This document shows positions 26,378 through 34,776 of a stretch of DNA of 64,000 nt, piece after piece (position 1 is the stretch's first letter; each line of letters opens with the position of its first letter). This stretch comes from DASZIT01 sp963770635. GTDB lineage: Bacteria > Actinomycetota > Acidimicrobiia > Acidimicrobiales > RAAP-2. The notes under the pieces are model-generated. The model saw only the letters and a program-made list of their open reading frames with translations, searched no databases and had not been told where the DNA came from. The translations under genes were made by a program, and so were the position numbers. Where the stretch lies: contig CAVYQI010000004.1 of assembly GCA_963770635.1 (NCBI GenBank), positions 124,001-188,000 on the forward strand, written 5' to 3'.

Positions 26378-27859
26378 ATGAGGAAGGTTTCGCACTGGAT
26401 CGGAGGCAAGCCCGACACCGTCGATTCCAACCGAGTCGGTCCGGTCTTCGACCCGGCAACCGGCAAACAAACGGCTTCAGTTGGACTCGCCTCCGAGGAC
26501 GAAGTGGCCAACGCGGTTGCCGTCGCCGCCGCGGCGGCGTCTGAATGGTCGGCAAGTTCACTGAGCGCCCGGGCCGACACGCTGTTCCGCCTACGAGATC
26601 TGGTCGACCGTCATCGATCCGAGCTCGCAGCCCTGATCACCGCCGAGCACGGCAAGGTCCTGAGCGACGCCGCCGGCGAGGTGGCTCGGGGATTGGAAAA
26701 CATCGAGTTCGCCTGCGGTATCCCCCATCTCCTCAAAGGGTCCCATTCGACGGAGGTTTCCTCCGGAGTCGATGTACACACCCTGCTTCAGCCTTTGGGT
26801 GTGGTGGCCGGGATCACCCCGTTCAATTTTCCGGTCATGGTTCCCCTGTGGATGCTCGCTAATGCCATCGCCTGCGGGAACTCCTTCATTCTCAAGCCAT
26901 CAGAGAAGGATCCCTCACCGTCGATCCTCCTCGCCGATATCGTCCAACAGGCCGGTATCCCCGATGGCGTCTTCAACGTCGTGCAAGGTGACCGGGAGGC
27001 AGTCAACGCGCTCCTGACCCACCCCGAGATCGCCGCGGTGTCCTTCGTCGGGAGCACACCGATCGCCCGCCACGTTTACGAGACAGGCACCAAGCACGGC
27101 AAGCGAGTCCAGGCATTGGGTGGGGCAAAGAATCACATGGTGGTTTTCCCAGATGCTGACGTCGATGCCGCTGCCGACGCCGCCATCTCTGCCGGGTTCG
27201 GATCGGCCGGGGAGCGGTGCATGGCCATATCGGTGGTTGTCGCCGTCGGCAGCGTGGCCGACCAACTGGTCGCGGCCATCGCCGACCGCATCCCGTCGGT
27301 GACCATCGGGCCGGGGACTGATCCGACTTCGGACATGGGGCCTCTGATCACCGGAGAGCACCGCGACCGGGTCCGGTCGTATGTCGACGGGGCGGAGGGC
27401 GAGGGAGCCACTCTGGTGGTGGACGGAAGAGGAGACTGGGAACAAGGCTTCTATCTCGGATGCACACTCCTCGACGACGTACGGCCCGGCATGAGAGTCT
27501 ACGACGACGAGGTCTTCGGTCCGGTCCTCAGCGTCGTGCGGGTCGGCTCCTACGACGACGGGATCGCTCTGGTCAACGCCAATCCCTACGGCAACGGTGT
27601 GGCCGTGTTCACCCGTGACGGCGGGTTGGCCAGGAGATTCCAGCTCGAGGTGACGGTGGGCATGGTCGGGGTGAATGTGCCGATCCCGGTTCCGGTCGGC
27701 TTTCATTCTTTCGGCGGGTGGAAGTCCTCACTGTTCGGCGACAGCGCCATGTACGGGCCCGAAGGCATCCGCTTCTACACCCGGCAAAAGGTGGTGACGA
27801 CCAGGTGGCCGGACCCGGCCACCAGCGTCATCGACCTGGGCTTTCCTCAGACCCGTTGA
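26378..27859 (+). CDS. mmsA: Methylmalonate-semialdehyde dehydrogenase (CoA-acylating)
   Basis: The enzyme oxidises methylmalonate or malonate semialdehyde to propionyl- or acetyl-CoA with NAD+, in valine and inositol breakdown. The 493-residue aldehyde dehydrogenase has the class-typical SHWIGGK start, GVVAGITPFNFPVMVPLWM, the Lys in ILKPSEKDPS, FVGSTPIARHVYETG, and the catalytic Cys281 in GSAGERCMA, which distinguishes MMSDH from other ALDHs. KNHMVVFPDAD is also typical. It overlaps the convergent hydrolase gene by 13 bp. No other valine genes are adjacent; its propionyl-CoA product could also connect to steroid side-chain degradation. Confidence 0.94.
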   Translation: MRKVSHWIGGKPDTVDSNRVGPVFDPATGKQTASVGLASEDEVANAVAVAAAAASEWSASSLSARADTLFRLRDLVDRHRSELAALITAEHGKVLSDAAGEVARGLENIEFACGIPHLLKGSHSTEVSSGVDVHTLLQPLGVVAGITPFNFPVMVPLWMLANAIACGNSFILKPSEKDPSPSILLADIVQQAGIPDGVFNVVQGDREAVNALLTHPEIAAVSFVGSTPIARHVYETGTKHGKRVQALGGAKNHMVVFPDADVDAAADAAISAGFGSAGERCMAISVVVAVGSVADQLVAAIADRIPSVTIGPGTDPTSDMGPLITGEHRDRVRSYVDGAEGEGATLVVDGRGDWEQGFYLGCTLLDDVRPGMRVYDDEVFGPVLSVVRVGSYDDGIALVNANPYGNGVAVFTRDGGLARRFQLEVTVGMVGVNVPIPVPVGFHSFGGWKSSLFGDSAMYGPEGIRFYTRQKVVTTRWPDPATSVIDLGFPQTR

Positions 27860-28707
27860 AGTCCGGCGCTCCATTCGACCAGCTGGTCGGCCAACAGCGG
27901 CCAGCGGGAGAAGATGCCGACCCCGCCGGCCGCCTCGATCCGCTCGTTCCATTCCCGGTCCCCCCAGGGGGGCTCGACCAGCTCGGCCCGAGGCAGCAGC
28001 TCGGCCAGGCGCTCTGATGTCGCACGGGTGTGGTGAGGGTCGCTTTCCCCGCTACGGAAGATGAGCGCCGGCAGCCCCATCGCCTGAGCGTCAGCATCGA
28101 GCAGCCCCGGTACCAACTCGTCCGGCCGCGGACAATAGGCCAGCATCCACCGTTCGAGCGTCCCGATGAACGTCTTGGGATCCTGGGACAGGAATCTGGC
28201 CCGGTTGTCCGGGTTACGGTCCAACACCTCGGCCCAATCTGGGAGCGCGGCGACCGCCTCCATCCCGCTTCGCCAGGCCGCGGCAATGGAATCCCCGCAG
28301 TAGTGGGTGCCGAGGGTGAGCAGTCCGAAGGGGCCGCCGCTGATCCACCAGAGGGCCAGGGCTCGGGCCACTTCGGGATGACGCGCCGCCGCCAGCAAGG
28401 ACACCCGTGAGCCACCCGACCCACCGGTGATCACCGCCGGCGACATTCCCAAGGTATGCAGGAGCCCGGCCAGGACGTCGGCCTGCATGGCTGACTCCGA
28501 ATCGCCCTCGAAGCACACCTCCGAAGCGCCGGTGTTCGGTCGGTCCCAGATCAGCACCCGCTTCCCCGTGGCGGCCAGCGCCCCGGCCAACTCCCTGACT
28601 CCCGGAGCGTCTTTGCTGAATCGACCCCCCGGCGTGATGGCCCAGGGCTCGCCTTCCCCGATCACCTCGAACGCAATCGCAAGCCCGTTGACCCTCTCGA
28701 CCTGCAT
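27847..28707 (-). CDS. Alpha/beta-hydrolase fold protein
   Basis: This is a 286-residue alpha/beta hydrolase. The nucleophile elbow is GGSGGSR (Gly-x-Ser-x-Gly). VLIWDRPNTGASEV is the strand-loop before it, and PALIFRSGESDPHHTRATSERLAELLP fits the acid-loop/helix region. Near the end, EPPWGDREWNERI replaces the usual GH motif of the catalytic His, so the third triad member is not obvious. ATG is chosen over a GTG two codons upstream because GGGGG is at better spacing. It is divergent from the amidohydrolase gene and overlaps mmsA tail-to-tail. Substrate unknown. Confidence 0.78.
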   Translation of the reverse strand: MQVERVNGLAIAFEVIGEGEPWAITPGGRFSKDAPGVRELAGALAATGKRVLIWDRPNTGASEVCFEGDSESAMQADVLAGLLHTLGMSPAVITGGSGGSRVSLLAAARHPEVARALALWWISGGPFGLLTLGTHYCGDSIAAAWRSGMEAVAALPDWAEVLDRNPDNRARFLSQDPKTFIGTLERWMLAYCPRPDELVPGLLDADAQAMGLPALIFRSGESDPHHTRATSERLAELLPRAELVEPPWGDREWNERIEAAGGVGIFSRWPLLADQLVEWSAGLQRV

Positions 28708-28758
28708 GTCCACCCCCTTTGCTCCTAGGGTATTTCACACGTAGCAATGGGGAGGGAA

Positions 28759-29925
28759 ATGGTTCTGGCACTAGAGGGACTCCGGGTGATCGATGCCGAC
28801 ACCCATCTCACCGAGGCGCATGACCTCTGGACCAGCCGGGCACCGGCCAAGTACCTCGACCGGGTCCCCCGGGTGGAAATGATCGATGGCCGGCCCATGT
28901 GGATGGTCGACGGTGCCGAGCTCGGGTTTGCCGGCGGAGGCGGGGTCATCGACCGTGACGGCGGGAAGGGGCGCGCCCTCGAGGCCCTCTACGAGTGGAC
29001 CATCGACCAGATCCATGTCGGGGCCTACGACCCGAAAGCGCGGATCGAAGTCATGGACGACTCGGGCATCTGGGCCCAGGTGTGCTTCCCGAACTCCATC
29101 GGCCTCGGCGGCCAGGGCATCTCCGACGTGGTGGCCGATCCCGAGCTGCGACTGCTCTGCATCCAGATCTACAACGACGCCATGGCCGAGGTCCAAGCCG
29201 AGTCGAACCTCCGGCTGCTGCCCATGCCGGTGCTGCCGGCCTGGGACGTGAACGCCTGCGTGACCGAGGCACAGCGAGTGGCCGGGCTCGGCCTTCGTGG
29301 GGTCAACATGACTTCGGACCCTCAGGATCTTGGAGCCCCCGATCTGGCCAATCTGGCCTGGGACCCGCTCTGGGAGGTGTGCGCCGACAACCACCTGCCG
29401 GTGCATTTCCATATCGGCGCGAGTCTCACCACCATGACCTACTTCGGGACCTATCCGTGGGAGTCGCAGGACGACGACACCAAGCTGGCCATCGGTGGAA
29501 CGTTGCTCTTCATCGGCAACGCCCGGGTGGTGGCCAACATCATTCTCAGCGGGATGCTCGAACGACACCCGACGCTGCAGATGGTCTCGGTGGAGAGTGG
29601 AGTCGGGTGGATCCCTTTCATTCTCGAGGCGCTCGACTACGAGATGTCAGAAAACGCCCCGAAGGAGCTGGCGAAATTGTCGATGCTGCCGTCGGAGTAC
29701 TTCAAGCGTCAGCTGTTCGCGACGTTCTGGTTCGAGAAGAACAACGTCCCGGCCCTCATCGCCTCGGTGGGCGAGGACAACGTGCTGTTCGAGACTGATT
29801 TCCCGCACCCCACCTGCCTCTACCCCAAGCCTCTCGACACGGTGGCCGAGAAGATGTCGGCCCTGACCCCGGAGGTCCAGCGCAAGGTCCTCGGGGAGAA
29901 CGCCGCCAAGCTCTATCGGCTGTAG
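28759..29925 (+). CDS. Amidohydrolase-2 family metal-dependent hydrolase/decarboxylase
   Basis: The protein belongs to the TIM-barrel amidohydrolase_2 family (ACMSD-like decarboxylases and hydrolases). The 388 residues show the N-terminal metal motif DADTHLTE, the middle ARIEVMDDSGIWAQVCFPNS, PVHFHIGASLTTM with the His ligand, and the late FETDFPHPTCLYP, where Asp and His complete the metal site. It ends ENAAKLYRL, typical of the family. The second ATG is used because GGGAGGG lies just before it. Family members act in aromatic and terpenoid catabolism, but the substrate here is unknown. Confidence 0.85.
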   Translation: MVLALEGLRVIDADTHLTEAHDLWTSRAPAKYLDRVPRVEMIDGRPMWMVDGAELGFAGGGGVIDRDGGKGRALEALYEWTIDQIHVGAYDPKARIEVMDDSGIWAQVCFPNSIGLGGQGISDVVADPELRLLCIQIYNDAMAEVQAESNLRLLPMPVLPAWDVNACVTEAQRVAGLGLRGVNMTSDPQDLGAPDLANLAWDPLWEVCADNHLPVHFHIGASLTTMTYFGTYPWESQDDDTKLAIGGTLLFIGNARVVANIILSGMLERHPTLQMVSVESGVGWIPFILEALDYEMSENAPKELAKLSMLPSEYFKRQLFATFWFEKNNVPALIASVGEDNVLFETDFPHPTCLYPKPLDTVAEKMSALTPEVQRKVLGENAAKLYRL

Positions 29926-30228
29926 CGCCGGGCGATTTCCTCATGAATGGCGAGGTGATTTCGCCTGGTCATCCGGCACGGTGAGTGGCATTTGGTGCCC
30001 GGCTGGGCGCCCTAATTCGCCGGACGATGCCGCAAACCCGCCCTTCGGCCCAACACCCCGCGCCACTGAGAGTGGGGATGGACCGGATCCGGTCGGTCCC
30101 GACGCCCTTCAGATCCAGCCGGAATGCGTCGATTTTGGTCCTCCGAGGCTCAAGCCCAGTCAGGTTCGTTCCGATACTTCTTGCATGACGGATCTGCGCG
30201 GCCGGCCCGGTGCGAGGGGAGTTCTCGA
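29926..30228. other. Intergenic region before pilM-pilN
   Basis: No gene is supported. It contains a small hairpin (GGCGA...TCGCC) shortly after the amidohydrolase stop, a perfect 14-bp palindrome GACCGGATCCGGTC at 30081-30094, and a GAGGGGAG ribosome site just before the pilM ATG. No c-di-GMP riboswitch signature was recognised. Confidence 0.4.
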
Positions 30229-31936
30229 ATGGCACAGCTGATAGTGGGCCTCGACATCGGCACCAGCGCCGTGCCGCGCTGCAGAGCTCGATGTCAGTTC
30301 CAAGCCACCCCATCTCATCAACTATGGGCAGATCGGGCTTCCGCCCGGTTCGGTAGTCGACGGAGAGATCCATGACGCCACCGCGGTGTCGGAAGCCGTT
30401 CGGCGACTCTGGAAGAACGGCCAGTTCTCCACCACCTCGGTGATCGTGGGCATCGCCGGCCTGCGGGCCATCACCCGCGAAATCGACCTCCCGTACGTCC
30501 CGGACAACGAGGTCGACAGCGCGGTCCGGTTCCATTCCGAAGAGGTCATCCCGTTCCCCCCGGACAAGACGATCCTCTCGTCGCAGCTCCTGGCCGACTA
30601 CACCTCTCCCGAAGGCGCCAAGATGCGCCGGGTGCTGGTGGCGGCGGCCCACTCCGACCTGGTCGAAGGGGTCGTGGCCGTGGCCGAGAGTGCCGGCCTG
30701 GTCGTCAAGGGTGTCGACCTGGTGTCCTCGGCCCTGGTACGGGCCATCTCGGACGGGAAGTCCGGTGACCAACCCGAAGCGATCGTATCGGTGGGGGCCG
30801 GGCTGACGGTGGTGGTCATCCATCAGAACGGTCGGCCGCAGTTCGTCCGCACCATCGGCTCGGGCGGCAACGCCGTCACCGCGGCGATTGCCTCCTCCCT
30901 CGATCTTCCATTAGCGGATGCCGAAGCGCTCAAGCGCCGTTTGAACGAGCCCGCACCACAGGTCGATGCGGCACAGCAAGCCATTCGCTCCACGGTCGAC
31001 AATCTGATCAACGAAATTAGGAACTCGGTTCAGTACTTCGCCACCCTGCCGGATCGTCTCCCGGTGTCTCAGGTCCTGGTGACCGGGGGCGGGTCCTCCC
31101 TCCACGGATTCATTCCCATGCTGGGTGCCCAGATCCACCTGCCTGTCCACTCGGTCTCCCCGTTGGCCCGTCTGAATCTCTCCAAGGTGGATCTCACCCC
31201 CGATCAGGTTGCCCAGGTGAGCCCGGTGCTCTCCACGCCCATCGGTCTCGGCCTTCCCGAGTCAAACCCGACCGTCAAACAGTTCAACCTGCTTCCTCCG
31301 GAGATCATCCACCGCACCCGGATCAACAACATCCAGCAGCGGACCCTGCTGGTGGCCGCGGTCATCGTCGCCCTCCTCGGAATTTTCGGAGTATGGAAGC
31401 TGTTTCAGGTTCACAGTGCCCAAAACGATGTCAGCACCCTCAACTCTGACATCAGCTCGTTGAATGCCCAGATACCCAAATATGACCTGGTGGTCTCCGC
31501 CGATACCGCCTACCAACAAGGGACGGCGCGTCGAACCGCTGTCCTCGGCGCGTCCATCGACTGGCCGAATGCCCTCTCCAACCTGATCTCCATCACGCCG
31601 CCCAAACTCCAGGTGCAATCGTTTGCCGGCACCACCGGAAATGGCTCGGCGACCGGGTCGACCACCGGGGCGGCAACCCCCACCACCGCCACTCCGGCGG
31701 CGTCGAGCACCGTGTCCCCCGCCATCGGGTTCGTCGCTACCGCCCTCACCGGGCCGGGACCCGGCCTCACCAGTCCCTCATTGTGGACATCGGCGATCGC
31801 CAACGACGCCGCCAAACTGTTTGCCAACCCCGTGCCCACCTCGATCACCACCAATAGTGACGGTTCGGTGTCCTTCCCATCGACGATCTCGGTGACACCC
31901 GCCGCCAGCTTGGCCAAGAATGCGAGCCTCCAATGA
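30229..31936 (+). CDS. pilM: Fused PilM-PilN type IV pilus assembly protein, one extra base near the start
   Basis: PilM is an actin-like cytoplasmic protein that binds the N-terminal motif of PilN, an inner-membrane protein. Here both are one polypeptide of about 568 residues. The first 15 codons (MAQLIVGLDIGTSAV) are in one frame; removing one C near 30274 joins them to RAAELDV and onward to GEIHDATAVSEAVRRLWKNGQ and the PilM core (SVGAGLTVVVIHQNG, RTIGSGGNAVT, VLVTGGGSSLHGF). PilN follows after a short linker: the FNLLPPEI motif, one transmembrane helix (LLVAAVIVALLGIFGVWKLF), a coiled-coil-like segment, and a Thr/Ala-rich periplasmic-side domain. The pilO start overlaps the stop by 4 nt (ATGA). 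The frameshift is probably sequence error or very recent. Confidence 0.88.
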
Positions 31937-32661
31937 ACATCGTCAAGGAGTACCAGAAGCCGATCATGGTCGGCGTCCTCGGGTTCGTCGTGGCCATCCT
32001 GTTGTACGCCCTGTTGATCGCCCCCGAGAGTTCGAAGCTGTCATCGCTCAACGCTCAGAAGGCGCAACTGTCCGCCCAGCAACAGCAGTTGCAGGCGAAG
32101 CTGACCGGTTTGGAGCAAGACAAGCAACAGCTGCCGACCAAGTGCGCCAGCCTTCAGAAGATCACATTGCAGATTCCGAGTGTGCTGAATCCCGGAGACC
32201 TGGCCGCCGAGCAGTCGACCTTCTACAACCAGCTCACCGCGCTGGTCGGTTCGTCCGGAACGTCGATCCCCTCTTTCGCCTGGACCGGCAACACCGCCAC
32301 CGGTACGACACCGGCCACTACGCCCCCGGTGGCAGGAGCTGCGCCGGCAACCAGCGGGGTTGTCCCGGTTCCGGTCAAGATGCACATCACCGGCAACTAT
32401 TCCCAGATGTCCGCGTTCATCGCCGGCCTTGATTCGTTCCCCCGGCTGTTCGTGATCCAGACCTTCACCCTGGCGATCGGTCCCACCACCGGAGGTGCGA
32501 GTTCGGCGGGCACGGCCACGGCCGGGACCCAGCCGCTGTGGGTGGGCCAGACCCCGACCTCGGGTGGAAATGGACCCTACGGGCTGGATCTCACCGGGTC
32601 GATCTATTACACCGCCACCCCCAGTGCCTTGGACGCCTGCACCCAAGCCACCGCCAAGTAG
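31933..32661 (+). CDS. pilO: Type IV pilus assembly protein PilO
   Basis: PilO pairs with PilN to link the cytoplasmic motor complex to the cell-surface side. The 242-residue protein has a short cytoplasmic start, a single transmembrane helix (IMVGVLGFVVAILLYALLIAP), a coiled coil rich in Gln/Leu (SSLNAQKAQLSAQQQQLQAK), and a ferredoxin-like C-terminal domain (KMHITGNYSQMSAFIAGLDSFPRLFVIQTFTL) with Thr/Gly-rich loops. It is translationally coupled to the pilM-pilN fusion. PilP and PilQ are absent, as expected for a single-membrane cell. Confidence 0.9.
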   Translation: MNIVKEYQKPIMVGVLGFVVAILLYALLIAPESSKLSSLNAQKAQLSAQQQQLQAKLTGLEQDKQQLPTKCASLQKITLQIPSVLNPGDLAAEQSTFYNQLTALVGSSGTSIPSFAWTGNTATGTTPATTPPVAGAAPATSGVVPVPVKMHITGNYSQMSAFIAGLDSFPRLFVIQTFTLAIGPTTGGASSAGTATAGTQPLWVGQTPTSGGNGPYGLDLTGSIYYTATPSALDACTQATAK

Positions 32662-33219
32662 CCCCGCTTCGGCGAGCGTCCGCGATGGGTGATCGCTGCT
32701 CATGCTTGGCTCGGCGGTTTCTCACAGCTGTAGCTCTGGGTCGCTGGCTCTACAACGTCGGCAAGCAATGGTGTCGCTTGCCTCGCGAGACCTCTGCTGG
32801 CTGGGTGCACGATAGCGACGAACGACGGCCGAGCACAGTGTCGAGGTGAATGACATCGGTATCGATCAAGGTCGCAGGTCATTGACAGTGACGGGGCCAT
32901 TCACCGCTCTGGTGTTGAGCGGGATGGTACATCAGGGGGATGCCAACGCCGTGAGCAACTAGTTGCAGATTCAACGCGACCTCAGAAGCTCGCCGGGCAA
33001 TGGATCTCGATTCGACCACGATCAGAGCTATTCCGCGGTCAGTGCTTCCGTGACCTTCAATCAGACTTCAGAACTTCATAGCTTGTTTCTTGGCCCGTTC
33101 AAAGCCGGTGCTCAGACGACGCGCTCGATGGCCTAGGGTCGTCCCAAATTCTCGGGCCACGTTTCGAAGGGCTATTTCTACGACTGATCAACAGTCGCGA
33201 GAACGCTCTTGTCCACGCA
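32662..33219. other. Intergenic region with no gene recognised
   Basis: About 560 bp between pilO and the end of tldE. Short reading frames in all six phases lack recognisable motifs and ribosome sites. A palindromic GCAACTAGTTGC lies inside AGCAACTAGTTGCA at 32954-32967, one base from the TNNAACNNGTTNNA pattern. The tldE frame runs into this region from the other side. Confidence 0.4.
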
Positions 33220-34776
33220 TCAGGATTCTGCATAGCTTCCAAGCCTCGAACAGCAAGCCAGCATCGCCTGCGGTGACACAGCTGGGCCGAGCTGGTTGCC
33301 TGACAGCGACGGAAACTCGACGGAGATCCGAACTCGTCGACGACGAGCGTCGGCGACTATCGGCGGCTTGTGCCAGATCCCGCTGACCTGCATGTCGGCC
33401 ACCGCCAGGGTCTGGCCGGCGGCGATGCCTGGCAGCCACTCCACGTCGGCACCGATCGCCACCAGCGACTGGAGGATGCGCTGAAGCGTCGAGGCCACCG
33501 TGATCTCCCGGACCGGCTCGGCCAGCTTCCCGTCCCGGATCATCAGACCCTCGGCGCCCACCGAGAAGTCACCGCTGATCGGGTTGACGCCGGAGTGGAC
33601 CCCGGTCATCGACTGCACGAACAGGCCCTCACCGACGGCGGACAACACCCCGTCCTCGTCGTACCCCTCCGGTCCCGGCGTCAGGGCCAGCGCCCGACAG
33701 CCCACCCCCGGGGTGCCGGCGAAGCCGCCCCGCACCGCCGAGCCGGTGGAGGGGACTCCGGCCCGGGATCCGGCCACCGTGTCGTACAGGAAGCCCATCA
33801 GCATCCCGTTGACGATGAGGTCGTTCCGCCGGCAGGCGAGCCCTTCGGCGTCGTAGGACGCCGCCCCGTAGGCCAGCGGGTTGGTGGGGTCGTCGACCAG
33901 GGTGAACCCGGGCGCGCCCACCTGCTCGCCGATCCGTCCGGCGAAGAACGACCGACCCTTGGCCACCGCCTCCCCGGAAAAGGCACTCGAAACGACCGAG
34001 AGAAGGGTGGAGGCCGCCCGCCGGTCGAATACCACCATCGACCGCCCCGAGGGCCCCTTGGTGGCGCCCAACATCCGCACCGCCCGCTCGACGGCGTCGG
34101 TGGTCACCTTGTCCCGGTCGAGTCCTTCGAACCCCCGGGCGGTGTCGAACCCTCCGCCGGTCTGGCTGGCCTCGCCGTCTCCGGCAATCACCCCGACGGA
34201 GAGGAACCCCTGGGTCTTCCGGTTCGACGACCGGATGCCGGTGGTCGAGACCAGGGCCACCTCCACCGAGGTATCGCCGTAGTCGGCCGACGACACCTGA
34301 CGGATCCGAGGGTCGGCCCCGCGGGCCTGAGCCTCCAGGGCGAGGGCGAGCTCGACCTTTGCCGACGTCGGCACCGACGCCAGCGATTCGTCCCACAAGT
34401 CGAACGGCACCGCCACCACGCCGTCGGGGACGGCCAGCTGCACGTGGTCGTCGGGGGTGGCGAACATGGCGTTGTCGCGGGCCTCGTCCAATGTCTCCGC
34501 CAGCACCGACTCGTGCAGCGAGCCGGCCCAGGCGAAACCGAGCTTGTGGTCGACGACCACCCGAATGCCGATGCCGGCCGAGGTGGCCGAAGTAAGGGAT
34601 TCGACTTCGCCGTCGTAGGCGCGGACCTCGGTCTCGTCGCCCCGGGCCACGTAGACCTCGACGTCCTCCCCGGTACGGGCCCAGCCGGCCACCCGGTCGG
34701 CGAGGTCGAGGAGGTCGTCCGGCCCGCTGTCCCGACTCGAGTCGGTGGCAGGTGCGGTTCCGGTCGTGGTCGTCAT
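33220..34776 (-). CDS. tldE: TldE/PmbA-family metalloprotease partner, with unusual C-terminal extension
   Basis: TldD and TldE form a heterodimeric metallopeptidase that processes small peptides and modified RiPPs. This TldE-type protein contains DVEVYVARGDETEVRAYDGEVESLTSATSAGIGIRVV, FLSVGVIAGDGE, GPSGRSMVVFDRRAASTLLSVVSSAFSGEAV, and GVHSGVNPISGDFSVGAEGLMI, all family landmarks. The family core ends around SLVAIGADVEWLPGIAAGQTLAVADMQVSG; the next 52 residues (IWHKPPIVADARRRR...) have no counterpart I know and enter intergenic-looking DNA, so the native stop may have been lost. The ATG overlaps the tldD stop by 4 nt. Confidence 0.9.
   Translation of the reverse strand: MTTTTGTAPATDSSRDSGPDDLLDLADRVAGWARTGEDVEVYVARGDETEVRAYDGEVESLTSATSAGIGIRVVVDHKLGFAWAGSLHESVLAETLDEARDNAMFATPDDHVQLAVPDGVVAVPFDLWDESLASVPTSAKVELALALEAQARGADPRIRQVSSADYGDTSVEVALVSTTGIRSSNRKTQGFLSVGVIAGDGEASQTGGGFDTARGFEGLDRDKVTTDAVERAVRMLGATKGPSGRSMVVFDRRAASTLLSVVSSAFSGEAVAKGRSFFAGRIGEQVGAPGFTLVDDPTNPLAYGAASYDAEGLACRRNDLIVNGMLMGFLYDTVAGSRAGVPSTGSAVRGGFAGTPGVGCRALALTPGPEGYDEDGVLSAVGEGLFVQSMTGVHSGVNPISGDFSVGAEGLMIRDGKLAEPVREITVASTLQRILQSLVAIGADVEWLPGIAAGQTLAVADMQVSGIWHKPPIVADARRRRVRISVEFPSLSGNQLGPAVSPQAMLACCSRLGSYAES

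Noticed and set aside
29926..30228. Possible c-di-GMP riboswitch upstream of pilM-pilN
   Set aside because: The small hairpins do not show the conserved GEMM core or tetraloop receptor pattern.
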